Shown in pieces: positions 7,029-13,595 of a stretch of DNA of 13,595 nucleotides. The stretch comes from JBNKFQ01 sp050289385. Lineage in GTDB: Bacteria; Pseudomonadota; Gammaproteobacteria; Pseudomonadales; Porticoccaceae. A model generated the notes under the pieces. The model was not told the origin of the DNA, did no database searches, and saw only the letters and a program-made list of their open reading frames with translations. A program made the translations under genes and the position numbers. How positions within the stretch are numbered: the first letter of the stretch is position 1; the number at the start of each line of letters is the position of its first letter. The DNA lies in contig JBNKFQ010000334.1 of NCBI GenBank assembly GCA_050289385.1, positions 1 to 13,595 on the forward strand, written 5' to 3'.

Positions 7029-8237
7029 ATGAAGATAACTAGCAAGAGTGTTTTGTTTGCTGTGTTTTTATCCGCTTTTCTCGACGTTAAGGCTGCGGAT
7101 ATCCAGTACGAAAACCTAAACATACCCGATCAATCAGGGAAGATAATGACTGTATTGGGACAGATAACACCTGATGCATCTGGCGCGACGCTCATGCATG
7201 AACATCTGTTCCTGAAATTTTTTGTGCCGACCAGCGAACCGGAAAGATGGAAAAAAATGGGATTAAACGTACCGAACGGCGAGGAACTTAAACATTGGAA
7301 TGAACCGTTTGATGTACATAGTCGAACTCGGGTTATCAGTCGCGGGCTGTTTTCCAATCGTGACGCTCTCACATTGGACAATATCGCTGACATGGTTACC
7401 GAGGCTCTTGCATACAGACAACTGGGCGGGAAAACCATTGTCGATGTAACGCCCGCCGGGTTGGGCCGACAGCCGTTAAAATTACGGGAAACCGCCAGGA
7501 AGACAAATATGAATATTGTCATGGGGACCGGATTTTACCGGCGAACTTGGCACCCAAAGGATATGGATCAACTCACACAGTCCGATTTGACCAGGATAAT
7601 GGTTCGCGAAATTGTTAAAGGTGTTGATAATACCGGTATCAAGGCCGGGATAATCGGAGAAATTCCTGCCGAGGATCTGACATTCGAGCCGGCCGACTCC
7701 AATGAGGTGCGGGTTCTCCGCGCTGCCGCCCGCGCCAGTCGCCTGACCGGAGCGGCTATTACCCTGCACAGCGATTTCGGGCACATGAATAATCTGCGCT
7801 TATCGCTTGATATTCTCGAACAGGAAGGCGCCGATTTGTCCCGTGTGGTTATGGGCCATATCGCCGGTATTGCATCAAAGGATGTCGGTTTTCTGGAAAG
7901 CCTGTTAAAACGCGGCGTCTACCTTGAGTTCGATACGCTGGGTTTTCCGTTGCCCTGGGTCACAGATTGGAATGGTTTGAGTAGTCGGCCGATGGTGGAT
8001 GCCATTATTGCCCTGATTACACGGGGTTATGCGGATCGAATACTCTTTTCACAAGACCTTTGTACCAAATTTCAAATGACCAAATATGGCGGTTATGGAT
8101 TGACTTATATCCATACAGAGTTAATACCCTATCTGTTGCAAAAAGGTATAAAGAAGCGGCAAATAGAAGACATTATGGTGGAAAACCCCCGGCGTGTACT
8201 GACATTTTCTAAACCTGAAGACATAGACAGCATATAA
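7029..8237 (+). CDS. Exported phosphotriesterase-family metallohydrolase
   Basis: 402 residues with a Sec signal peptide (about 1-22) and an amidohydrolase TIM barrel of the phosphotriesterase (PTE/Php) family. Visible binuclear metal ligands are His57-x-His59 (MHEHLF), a bridging Glu211 (GIIGEI), His247 (LHSDFG), His277 (MGHIAG) and Asp343 (FSQDLC). Glu211 replaces the carboxylated lysine of true phosphotriesterases, as in the Php homology group, so lactonase, amidase or esterase activity is at least as likely as phosphotriesterase. AGGGAG at 7019-7024 and a two-base gap behind the cytochrome gene place it in the same operon. The function in amine metabolism is unknown. It could hydrolyse an N-acyl amine or a lactone, but that is conjecture. 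The base composition looks somewhat more AT-rich than the upstream operon genes. Confidence 0.85.
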   Translation: MKITSKSVLFAVFLSAFLDVKAADIQYENLNIPDQSGKIMTVLGQITPDASGATLMHEHLFLKFFVPTSEPERWKKMGLNVPNGEELKHWNEPFDVHSRTRVISRGLFSNRDALTLDNIADMVTEALAYRQLGGKTIVDVTPAGLGRQPLKLRETARKTNMNIVMGTGFYRRTWHPKDMDQLTQSDLTRIMVREIVKGVDNTGIKAGIIGEIPAEDLTFEPADSNEVRVLRAAARASRLTGAAITLHSDFGHMNNLRLSLDILEQEGADLSRVVMGHIAGIASKDVGFLESLLKRGVYLEFDTLGFPLPWVTDWNGLSSRPMVDAIIALITRGYADRILFSQDLCTKFQMTKYGGYGLTYIHTELIPYLLQKGIKKRQIEDIMVENPRRVLTFSKPEDIDSI

Positions 8238-8314
8238 ATGATTGGGGAACTCGGATTTGTAACGCCAGCCTATCAGCAGTATCTCGATTTTTTTTCGGAA
8301 CATTTATAAGCCTG

Positions 8315-8333
8315 CCTGTCGACGGACGACAGG
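8315..8333. repeat. Short perfect hairpin between convergent genes
   Basis: CCTGTCG-ACGGA-CGACAGG is a 7-bp perfect inverted repeat in the 257-bp gap between the convergent hydrolase and monooxygenase genes. No T-tract follows on either strand, so an intrinsic terminator is not well supported. A separate T8 run is at 8288-8295. No gene is recognised in 8238-8494. Confidence 0.4.
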
Positions 8334-8494
8334 GTTCTCAGAAATTCCCAAAAGGCGCGAGCTATACAACTACATTGTCCGTTATTACACCTCTCTGAAT
8401 ACTGATGCCAATACCGTGCATGTTTTGGGTTTATCCGAGGTCAAGCGTATTCGTGGTGACACGCCTGGCAAACGGTTGCAAGCAACTGACGCAT

Positions 8495-10033
8495 TCAATT
8501 TATCAGACGGTAATCGCTCAAGCGAAACCATTTACGCGAAAGAATAAATCGAGTCACAGGTTCCGGGGAAAGACTGGTCACCTCTTCCCTCATATTCTTT
8601 CTGTAGAAAGCGGTGCAAGTAGCATTTTGCCACACGGTCTTTTGCATCTTTTCTTTTGTATCGGCAACATAAGCGTCCTGAAGATTCTGCCGGGCATCGA
8701 TGGCCCGAATGCTTTTATCCCGTTTCACCGCGCATATAGCCTGAACGATATAATCTGTCATCACTTGCATATAGGAGATTTGCGAGCTGTGGCCGGTGCC
8801 AGTGTTCGGGCCGTTCACTTTAAAATAGTTGGGGTAACCGGAATACGTAATGCCTTTGTAGGAAACAACCTCTTTTTCCCATTCGCTGTTGAGGTTCCGG
8901 CCACCCAGGCCGTAGACCTGAAATGTCAACGCCTTTTTCATATTCGAATAGGCAAAATATCCGGTGGCGTAGACAATAATGTCCAGCGGTATGCACTCGC
9001 CATCTCTGGTTTGAATACCCTCGGGCGTAATACACTCAATTCCGCTAATATCCACATCGACATTATCGCGAGCCAGCGCGGGGATATAGTTGTTTGAAGG
9101 TATAACCCGCCGACAGCCCAATTCGTAATCGGGCAACATATGCTGCCGCAACTTGTCATCCTTAATGTATTTTTCGAGATTCTGTTTCATTTTTCTGCGG
9201 TAATGGTTTTTCATCAGCCGGCTAATCGCTGCTGTCCCCGGATAGCGACGAAAAGCAATGAATCGAATGTCATAAAAAATGAAGACCAGTAAACGAATAA
9301 GATGCCGAATACCGGGCAGGCTTCGAACAAAGCGCTCGAACGCACTGTAATTTCGGTCTGAACGCGGCAGGATCCACTGCGCCTTGCCCATAAACAGCGT
9401 TAATCGGGAAACCTTGTCGCAAATGGCGGGAACTATCTGGGCTCCTGAACATCCCGAACCGATCACGCCGACCCGTTTCCTTTCATAAGAGACGGAGTGA
9501 TCCCAGTGCCCGGAATGAAAGATCGGCCCCGCGAAGGTTTCCGCACCTTTGATATTGGGAATATGCGGATTCGCCAGCACACCGCTGGTATCAACAATAA
9601 ACCGGGCCGAATACCTTTCGCCCGACTCGACCTCCACGCACCACAAACAGGCGATCTCATCAAAAGCAAGCTTGGTGACCGACTGATTTGTTTTTGAGTG
9701 TTTTCTTAACTGGAACTTGTCGATGATGTGGTTCGTGTAGGCCAGCAACTCGCTTTGAGGAGAGAAGGTTTTCCGGAACGGGTAAGGAACAAAGGAGATC
9801 GAATAGAGGCTGGTGGGAATATCCACCTCGGCGCCTGGATAAGAGTTAACCTGCCATGTTCCACCCAACTCGGAACTTCTTTCCAGCAGGACAAAGTCAT
9901 TACAACCTTTTTTCTGTAAACGGATGGCTGCCAGTAGCCCCGAAAACCCTGAGCCGATAATCACTGTTTCGAAATATTGAGTATCTTTCAGCGGTTTACC
10001 GCCCGTCATGGTATCTTCTGCTCGCATTGACAT
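8495..10033 (-). CDS. Flavin-containing monooxygenase, Baeyer-Villiger type
   Basis: A 512-residue FAD- and NAD(P)H-dependent monooxygenase. The FAD Rossmann motif is GSGFSG (27-32), followed by ERSSELGGTW. The Baeyer-Villiger signature FxGxxxHxxxW(P/D) is present exactly as FAGPIFHSGHWD (167-178). The NAD(P)H Rossmann motif is GSGCSGAQ (192-199), and the ATG motif is YATGY (355-359). Length and motif order match cytoplasmic class B flavoprotein monooxygenases that insert oxygen next to ketones or oxidise heteroatoms. GGTGAG at 10043-10048 lies nine bases ahead of the ATG at 10033 and supports this start; a second in-frame ATG is two codons in. The gene converges on the amine operon and shares no promoter with it. 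The substrate is unknown. Confidence 0.9.
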   Translation of the reverse strand: MSMRAEDTMTGGKPLKDTQYFETVIIGSGFSGLLAAIRLQKKGCNDFVLLERSSELGGTWQVNSYPGAEVDIPTSLYSISFVPYPFRKTFSPQSELLAYTNHIIDKFQLRKHSKTNQSVTKLAFDEIACLWCVEVESGERYSARFIVDTSGVLANPHIPNIKGAETFAGPIFHSGHWDHSVSYERKRVGVIGSGCSGAQIVPAICDKVSRLTLFMGKAQWILPRSDRNYSAFERFVRSLPGIRHLIRLLVFIFYDIRFIAFRRYPGTAAISRLMKNHYRRKMKQNLEKYIKDDKLRQHMLPDYELGCRRVIPSNNYIPALARDNVDVDISGIECITPEGIQTRDGECIPLDIIVYATGYFAYSNMKKALTFQVYGLGGRNLNSEWEKEVVSYKGITYSGYPNYFKVNGPNTGTGHSSQISYMQVMTDYIVQAICAVKRDKSIRAIDARQNLQDAYVADTKEKMQKTVWQNATCTAFYRKNMREEVTSLSPEPVTRFILSRKWFRLSDYRLIN

Positions 10034-10202
10034 CGAGATTAACTCACCCTGTTCGAATATACCAACTGGAAAACCCCGCTGAAATTAACAAATGAATCAA
10101 CCGCCAGATAGTTTAGGGGCAGAAACTTAAGGAAAGCTTAAGGAACCTCTGATTAATTACTGTATGTTTCTGACGGATTCAGGATCAAGGCAAGAGGGTG
10201 CA

Positions 10203-10221
10203 GACAGGCTGGTTGCCTGTC
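10203..10221. repeat. Perfect 7-bp hairpin
   Basis: GACAGGC-TGGTT-GCCTGTC is a perfect inverted repeat with a 5-nt loop. No T-run follows on either strand. It shares the GCCTGTCGA core with the hairpin at 8315-8333. Confidence 0.5.
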
Positions 10222-10295
10222 GAGACCTCTTAACGATCAAAGACAGCGGTCAGAGTGAAAGCCTTACCTGACCCGAATGGCGCTTACTTAAGGGC

Positions 10296-10501
10296 GGTCG
10301 CACGTCGCACGTCGCACGCTATACGTCGCACGCTTTTAAGGCCGGTCCAACACTTCTTCGCACAAACCAAATGCCCCGTGACAGAGAACTACAGAGGCAT
10401 GTTGTTTTTAGCGTGCGACGTACGAAAAACAGTTTTACCATTTCGGCGCCGAAGGCGGTCCGAAGGACCGAGCGACAGTGAGTCACTACCGACGTGCGAC
10501 C
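10296..10501. repeat. Heptamer repeats with nested inverted repeats (structured element)
   Basis: GTCGCAC occurs at 10297, 10304, 10311 and 10325 in a strict 7-bp register (the unit at 10318 is degenerate), and in reverse orientation (GTGCGAC) at 10413 and 10494. These copies build two nested perfect stems: 12 bp (10296-10307 with 10490-10501) and 13 bp (10322-10334 with 10410-10422). Inside the inner stem a weaker stem (about 10364-10375 with 10396-10407) extends the fold. Between the right arms lie a 12-bp palindrome TTCGGCGCCGAA (10442-10453), a hairpin CGGTCC-GAA-GGACCG (10456-10470) and AGTGAGTCACT (10477-10487). It could be a non-autonomous mobile element, a repeat family or a structured RNA. 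I do not recognise it as a named family. Confidence 0.6.
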
Positions 10502-10522
10502 ATTTAACGTCGTATTCAAGCT

Positions 10523-10537
10523 TAGGGGCTGTTAACA
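10523..10537. repeat. Partial copy of the 13.5-kb hairpin arm
   Basis: TAGGGGCTGTTAACA differs at only one base from TAGGGGCCGTTAACA, found in both arms of the hairpin at 13475-13533. The two sites flank the M16 protease gene at its 3' and 5' ends. A CCCCTA at 10557-10562 could pair with the TAGGGG here to form a weak long-loop stem. Confidence 0.5.
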
Positions 10538-10566
10538 CCAATTAAATTACAAAATTCCCCTACGGA

Positions 10567-13458
10567 TCAATTCCGCGTGTAGATATCTTTACCACGACGA
10601 AATTCATTAAACCCGTTAATCGTCCCTGTAATTCCGCCTTTCTCACCGGGGGACACCACCGAAATCGCGCGCGGTGCGCTAGCCAATACGATCTCCTGAT
10701 AGGCGACGCGAAGATCACCGAGCGTAACGTGATTAACGGCAGCGGTAAATTGCTCGCGGCTGTCGAAGTTTAAATAGCCATTGCGTAAATCGTTCCACAA
10801 CTGGCCCACACGCTCGGACAAATTTTTCGGCTGCTGCTGCAACTGAATAACCAAAGCATCGCGATATCCGGCAAATTCCTCTTCTGTCATTTCGTCCAAC
10901 GCCGATTTAAAGGTTGGCAGAAACTTGTCGGTGGCCGCTTCGATGGCGTTGACATCAACCGACGGCGACTGAACCATAAAGCTCAACCCTGGCACCCGGT
11001 CCAGACGGAAACTGCCGGCGCGCACCACGTAACCCAATTGTTGCCTGGTGCGCAGCTGCTGAAAGTAAGATTGCGCGATCATCTGACCAATCAGGGTCAG
11101 TCGCGCGCGCTCGGCGCTGGAGTTGTCGCGACCCTGATAATAGCGCACCACGCCCGCATCCTTGTGTCCCAGCGCCTTCAAATAAATATCGCGCTGCTCG
11201 GTTGGCTCGAGTTTGATAATCCGCGAACCCAATTCGATCGGCTGATCGGTATCCGTTAACTCGAGTACGTCGTAAACTTTTTTGCTCAATTCCCGCGCCT
11301 GTTGTTCGGTGATATTGCCGGCGGCCAGTATCTGCACGCGCACCCCTCGGTACAACTGTTGCGGCGCATTGCGCAAGTCCTCCGACGTCACCTCTGCCAG
11401 TGCATCGCCGAACTGCTCGCTAGTGATGCTTTCCGCGTTCAACAATTTACTGACATCCCGCCCCAAACGCTGGTACGGGGCAGCGAGGTTGGCGTTGCGG
11501 ATACTGCGCATAAACGCGGCCTTGATCAGGTCGAATTGCTGCTGACTGAATTTCAGCTCGGTCAACTCCGACAGCACTGCATCGGCGAGCACCATTAATT
11601 TGTCGGAAAAACCGCTAAACGAGATGCCACCAGAGTCAACCCGAAAACCGACGCCGGCATCGGAGGCGTATTCGCGAAGATCGTTCAGTTGTTCCGACAA
11701 AAGAACAAAGTAGAGCGTCTCGACAGCGGTCTGGTGTGCAGTCGGCATACCGGGGCGATCGATAGCGATACCGACGCTGACTTTTGGCACGCCGAAACTG
11801 GTGTCCGGGTAATGCCACAAATCCACAGAGCCGGTATTGTCCAGATGCAGCGGCTGTGCCGGCCGCTCGGCTGCGACCAGGTCCAGGGATTCCGGGACAA
11901 ATGGATTACGGGCGGCCAGGCGAAAATTGTCGTCAAACGGCTGCTGCCAGTGCGCAACGCGCTGCGCAGTCGGCCGGTAGCTGCGGTATTGGGTATCGTA
12001 AAAGCGCGTGGTTTTTACTGTCGACACCGGTACATCTGCATCGGTTGTTACACCGGGGGCGGTCAGCGTCACCAGCATATTGTCCGGGCGCAACCGGGAG
12101 AATACCCCGGCAATCAAATCGGCATCAAAATGACTCATGGTACTGGGTGCACTGACTACTTCACGAGCGGGGTAGCGCTGTAAATTGTTGGCCAGATCAA
12201 TGACATAATCCTTAGCCGAACCTTGCTCGCGAAAGCGAAATGCCGATTCGGATAGATGGCGAATTTCGTCAAACCGCCATTTTTCCACACCTTGATCGCG
12301 AACCAGCTTAACAACATCGAACAGCGCAGCGATAATGTCATCCTGATGGTCAACGCCATCTGGAGTCAACCAGGCCGTCACCTTAAACGTGTCGTTGTCT
12401 CCGTAGTGATCGCCGCCACCTGCGGTCAGGCTTTCGATCCAGCCGCGTGTTTTCAGCGCGCTATACAAGCTGCCGGGACCTTCATAACCAATCAACCTGG
12501 CGACAAAAGTCAGCGGCTTTTCGCGATAAAATTGCTGCATCGGCGGCAGCGGGAACATCAGGTTCAGAGAGCGTGTTTCTTTAACCGGTTCGATCTCAAT
12601 AACCCTGGGCAATTCCCCGGCGGCGAAGATCGGACCAAACCGGGTTTCCGGCACCTGGTCGAGACGTGGAACCGTCGAAAATTTTTGGCGGGCCAGCTCT
12701 GCCAACTGATCCAGCGATTGATTGCCCAACAAGACCAACGCCATTTTATCAGCGCTGTACCAAGTGTGATAAAACCTCAGCAAATCGTCACGTACTTTGC
12801 CGTATTTGTTGTCGGCGAGCGTATCCCGGGTGCCGACATTAAATTTCCAGACCGGATGGTCCGGGTTCATCTCGCTCTCGGTCACTTCGTAGCGGCGAAT
12901 GTTGTCCTTGCCGATGCGGGTAAAATACTCCGAATGGATAGCTTTTTTCTCGCGATCGACAAATTCCGGCGTAAACAGAGGTGCGATAAAGAATTGTGCA
13001 AAGCGATCCACCGCGCCGGCAAAGGCGTTGGCATTTACCGAAAAGTGGTAGTTGGTGAAATGGTAGGAGGTATAAGCGTTGTTGTCACCGCCGTTGGCAT
13101 CCAGGTAGGCCTCGTATTCACCCGGCTCAGGGTATTTCGCCGTACCCATGAACAACATGTGTTCAAGAAAGTGAGCCAGGCCCTCGCGGTTTTTCGGGTC
13201 CTGAAAACTGCCTATGTTGACGTTAAGAGAGGCGGCCGCGGTAATCGTGTCGGGATCGGAGATCGCCAACACCTTGAGGCCGTTGTCGAGCTCAAAGTAA
13301 CGATATTCACGGTGATCGGTCGCCGGGGTGACTGGCCGGACGTCACTGAAGTCATTCTTGAGGTCGCCCGCTGCGCTGACGGCCGCGTAGCCGTGTTGGG
13401 CGCAGGCGGTTAGAAAAGCTATCGCGCACAGCACGACAGCCGGAATTACTCGCTCCAT
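10567..13458 (-). CDS. M16 zinc metalloprotease (pitrilysin/insulinase family), lipoprotein
   Basis: 963 residues, about the size of E. coli pitrilysin. The signal sequence ends in lipobox LTAC (Cys19), implying a lipid-anchored envelope protease. The inverted zinc motif HFLEH gives ligands His96 and His100 with catalytic Glu99; Glu177 lies 77 residues after His100, as in pitrilysin, and Glu170 is also present. The C-terminal half retains the substrate-binding signature LRTRQQLGY with Arg803 and Tyr810, so both halves of the clamshell are intact. Start choice: ATG 13458 has a near-ideal GGAGG five bases ahead, whereas the longer frame from 13491 would begin inside a hairpin arm and bury the signal peptide. 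Expected role is degradation of peptides in the periplasm. No functional tie to the amine operon is evident. Confidence 0.93.
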   Translation of the reverse strand: MERVIPAVVLCAIAFLTACAQHGYAAVSAAGDLKNDFSDVRPVTPATDHREYRYFELDNGLKVLAISDPDTITAAASLNVNIGSFQDPKNREGLAHFLEHMLFMGTAKYPEPGEYEAYLDANGGDNNAYTSYHFTNYHFSVNANAFAGAVDRFAQFFIAPLFTPEFVDREKKAIHSEYFTRIGKDNIRRYEVTESEMNPDHPVWKFNVGTRDTLADNKYGKVRDDLLRFYHTWYSADKMALVLLGNQSLDQLAELARQKFSTVPRLDQVPETRFGPIFAAGELPRVIEIEPVKETRSLNLMFPLPPMQQFYREKPLTFVARLIGYEGPGSLYSALKTRGWIESLTAGGGDHYGDNDTFKVTAWLTPDGVDHQDDIIAALFDVVKLVRDQGVEKWRFDEIRHLSESAFRFREQGSAKDYVIDLANNLQRYPAREVVSAPSTMSHFDADLIAGVFSRLRPDNMLVTLTAPGVTTDADVPVSTVKTTRFYDTQYRSYRPTAQRVAHWQQPFDDNFRLAARNPFVPESLDLVAAERPAQPLHLDNTGSVDLWHYPDTSFGVPKVSVGIAIDRPGMPTAHQTAVETLYFVLLSEQLNDLREYASDAGVGFRVDSGGISFSGFSDKLMVLADAVLSELTELKFSQQQFDLIKAAFMRSIRNANLAAPYQRLGRDVSKLLNAESITSEQFGDALAEVTSEDLRNAPQQLYRGVRVQILAAGNITEQQARELSKKVYDVLELTDTDQPIELGSRIIKLEPTEQRDIYLKALGHKDAGVVRYYQGRDNSSAERARLTLIGQMIAQSYFQQLRTRQQLGYVVRAGSFRLDRVPGLSFMVQSPSVDVNAIEAATDKFLPTFKSALDEMTEEEFAGYRDALVIQLQQQPKNLSERVGQLWNDLRNGYLNFDSREQFTAAVNHVTLGDLRVAYQEIVLASAPRAISVVSPGEKGGITGTINGFNEFRRGKDIYTRN

Positions 13459-13474
13459 TCTATCCTCCGTATTG

Positions 13475-13533
13475 CTAGGGGCCGTTAACAATTACCCGGC
13501 AGCGCCTGCCGGGTAGTTGTTAACGGCCCCTAG
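13475..13533. repeat. Nearly perfect 59-bp inverted repeat (28-bp arms)
   Basis: Arms 13475-13502 and 13506-13533 are complementary at 27 of 28 positions, with the remaining pair G/T (A/C on the other strand), around a 3-nt CGC loop. Both ends read CTAG, and each arm contains TGTTAACA and GGGGCC. In the M16 gene's transcript it would form a very stable hairpin ending 16 bases before the start codon. On the plus strand it is followed by CCTTTTTT, so termination of plus-strand transcripts is also possible. Confidence 0.8.
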
Positions 13534-13595
13534 TACTCCTTTTTTACCGATTGACTTCTGCGGCCAACCTGATTACCTCCGGCGTTCAAATAAAG
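13530..13595 (-). CDS. Possible C-terminal end of an upstream minus-strand gene (partial)
   Basis: Read on the minus strand from the window edge, one frame stays open for 21 codons and stops at a TAG (13530-13532) lying in the outer end of the hairpin. The predicted tail ends in basic residues (VKKEY). The other two minus frames close quickly. If real, this gene precedes the M16 protease and the hairpin would be intercistronic. The fragment is too short to identify. Confidence 0.25.
   Translation of the reverse strand, partial: LYLNAGGNQVGRRSQSVKKEY

Larger units (their letters stand above)
10034..10566. other. Gene-free, repeat-rich intergenic region
   Basis: 533 bp between two minus-strand genes. 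I find no convincing coding region; short open frames here have no ribosome-binding site or recognisable composition. A possible -10 (TATATT on the minus strand, 10056-10061) could serve the monooxygenase. The rest holds direct repeats CTTAAGGAA (10126-10134 and 10137-10145), hairpins, and a block of heptamer repeats and nested inverted repeats. TTAGGGGC occurs at both 10113-10120 and 10522-10529, flanking most of the block. No transposase and no clear terminal inverted repeats are visible. Confidence 0.6.

Noticed and set aside
8286..8333. Intrinsic terminator for the hydrolase operon
   Set aside because: The T8 run precedes rather than follows the hairpin, and no G/C-rich stem lies immediately before the T run.
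8405..9097. 230-codon plus-strand frame opposite the monooxygenase
   Set aside because: It is antisense to intact FMO motifs, and the translation has no recognisable features.
10297..10331. GTCGCAC repeats as a CRISPR array
   Set aside because: Units are only 7 bp, directly abutting, with no spacers and no cas genes nearby.
10296..10501. Structured block as a retron non-coding RNA
   Set aside because: No reverse transcriptase gene is present in the window, so nested stems alone are not enough.
10255..10545. 96-codon plus-strand frame across the heptamer repeats
   Set aside because: The translation is largely arginine-rich repeat sequence with no ribosome-binding site. It is better explained as non-coding repeat.
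12256..13413. 385-codon plus-strand frame opposite the M16 protease
   Set aside because: It is a shadow of a well-supported gene containing HFLEH; long antisense frames are common opposite such codon usage.

Overview
The window looks like a chromosomal segment of a Gram-negative proteobacterium, probably a free-living, perhaps marine, gammaproteobacterium. The support is indirect: moderate GC content, two lipobox lipoproteins, periplasmic quinoprotein dehydrogenases, c-type cytochromes and a pitrilysin-size M16 protease. Taxonomy cannot be fixed from the sequence alone.

Left part (1-3555). A membrane-anchored, PQQ-dependent quinohemoprotein alcohol dehydrogenase with a C-terminal cytochrome c domain is followed by an AraC-type regulator. 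Between them lie a perfect 17-bp palindrome and a good -10 box just ahead of the regulator.

Centre (3680-8237). A tightly packed operon encodes a tryptophan tryptophylquinone (TTQ) amine dehydrogenase. The order is large subunit (mauB/aauB-like), membrane protein MauE/AauE, thioredoxin-like MauD/AauD, and the TTQ-bearing small subunit (mauA/aauA-like). A small monoheme cytochrome c and an exported phosphotriesterase-family metallohydrolase follow. The order B-E-D-A-cytochrome and the 14-cysteine small subunit match the aromatic amine dehydrogenase (aau) type better than the classical methylamine (mau) type. No mauG, mauF, amicyanin or azurin gene is present. The expected scheme is periplasmic oxidation of an aromatic or aliphatic amine to an aldehyde, with electrons passing to cytochrome c. 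The upstream PQQ enzyme may oxidise the aldehyde or alcohol.

Right part (8238-13595). A flavin-containing monooxygenase of the Baeyer-Villiger type is convergent with the amine operon. Next comes a 533-bp gene-free stretch rich in inverted repeats and copies of the heptamer GTCGCAC. Then comes a full-length lipoprotein M16 (pitrilysin/insulinase) protease on the minus strand. Its leader contains an almost perfect 59-bp hairpin, and part of the hairpin sequence recurs just beyond the 3' end of the gene. The end of another minus-strand reading frame may lie at the right edge.

The most interesting points are the coupling of a TTQ amine dehydrogenase to an exported phosphotriesterase-like hydrolase, the absence of the known TTQ maturase genes, and the structured repeat region at about 10.3-10.5 kb.
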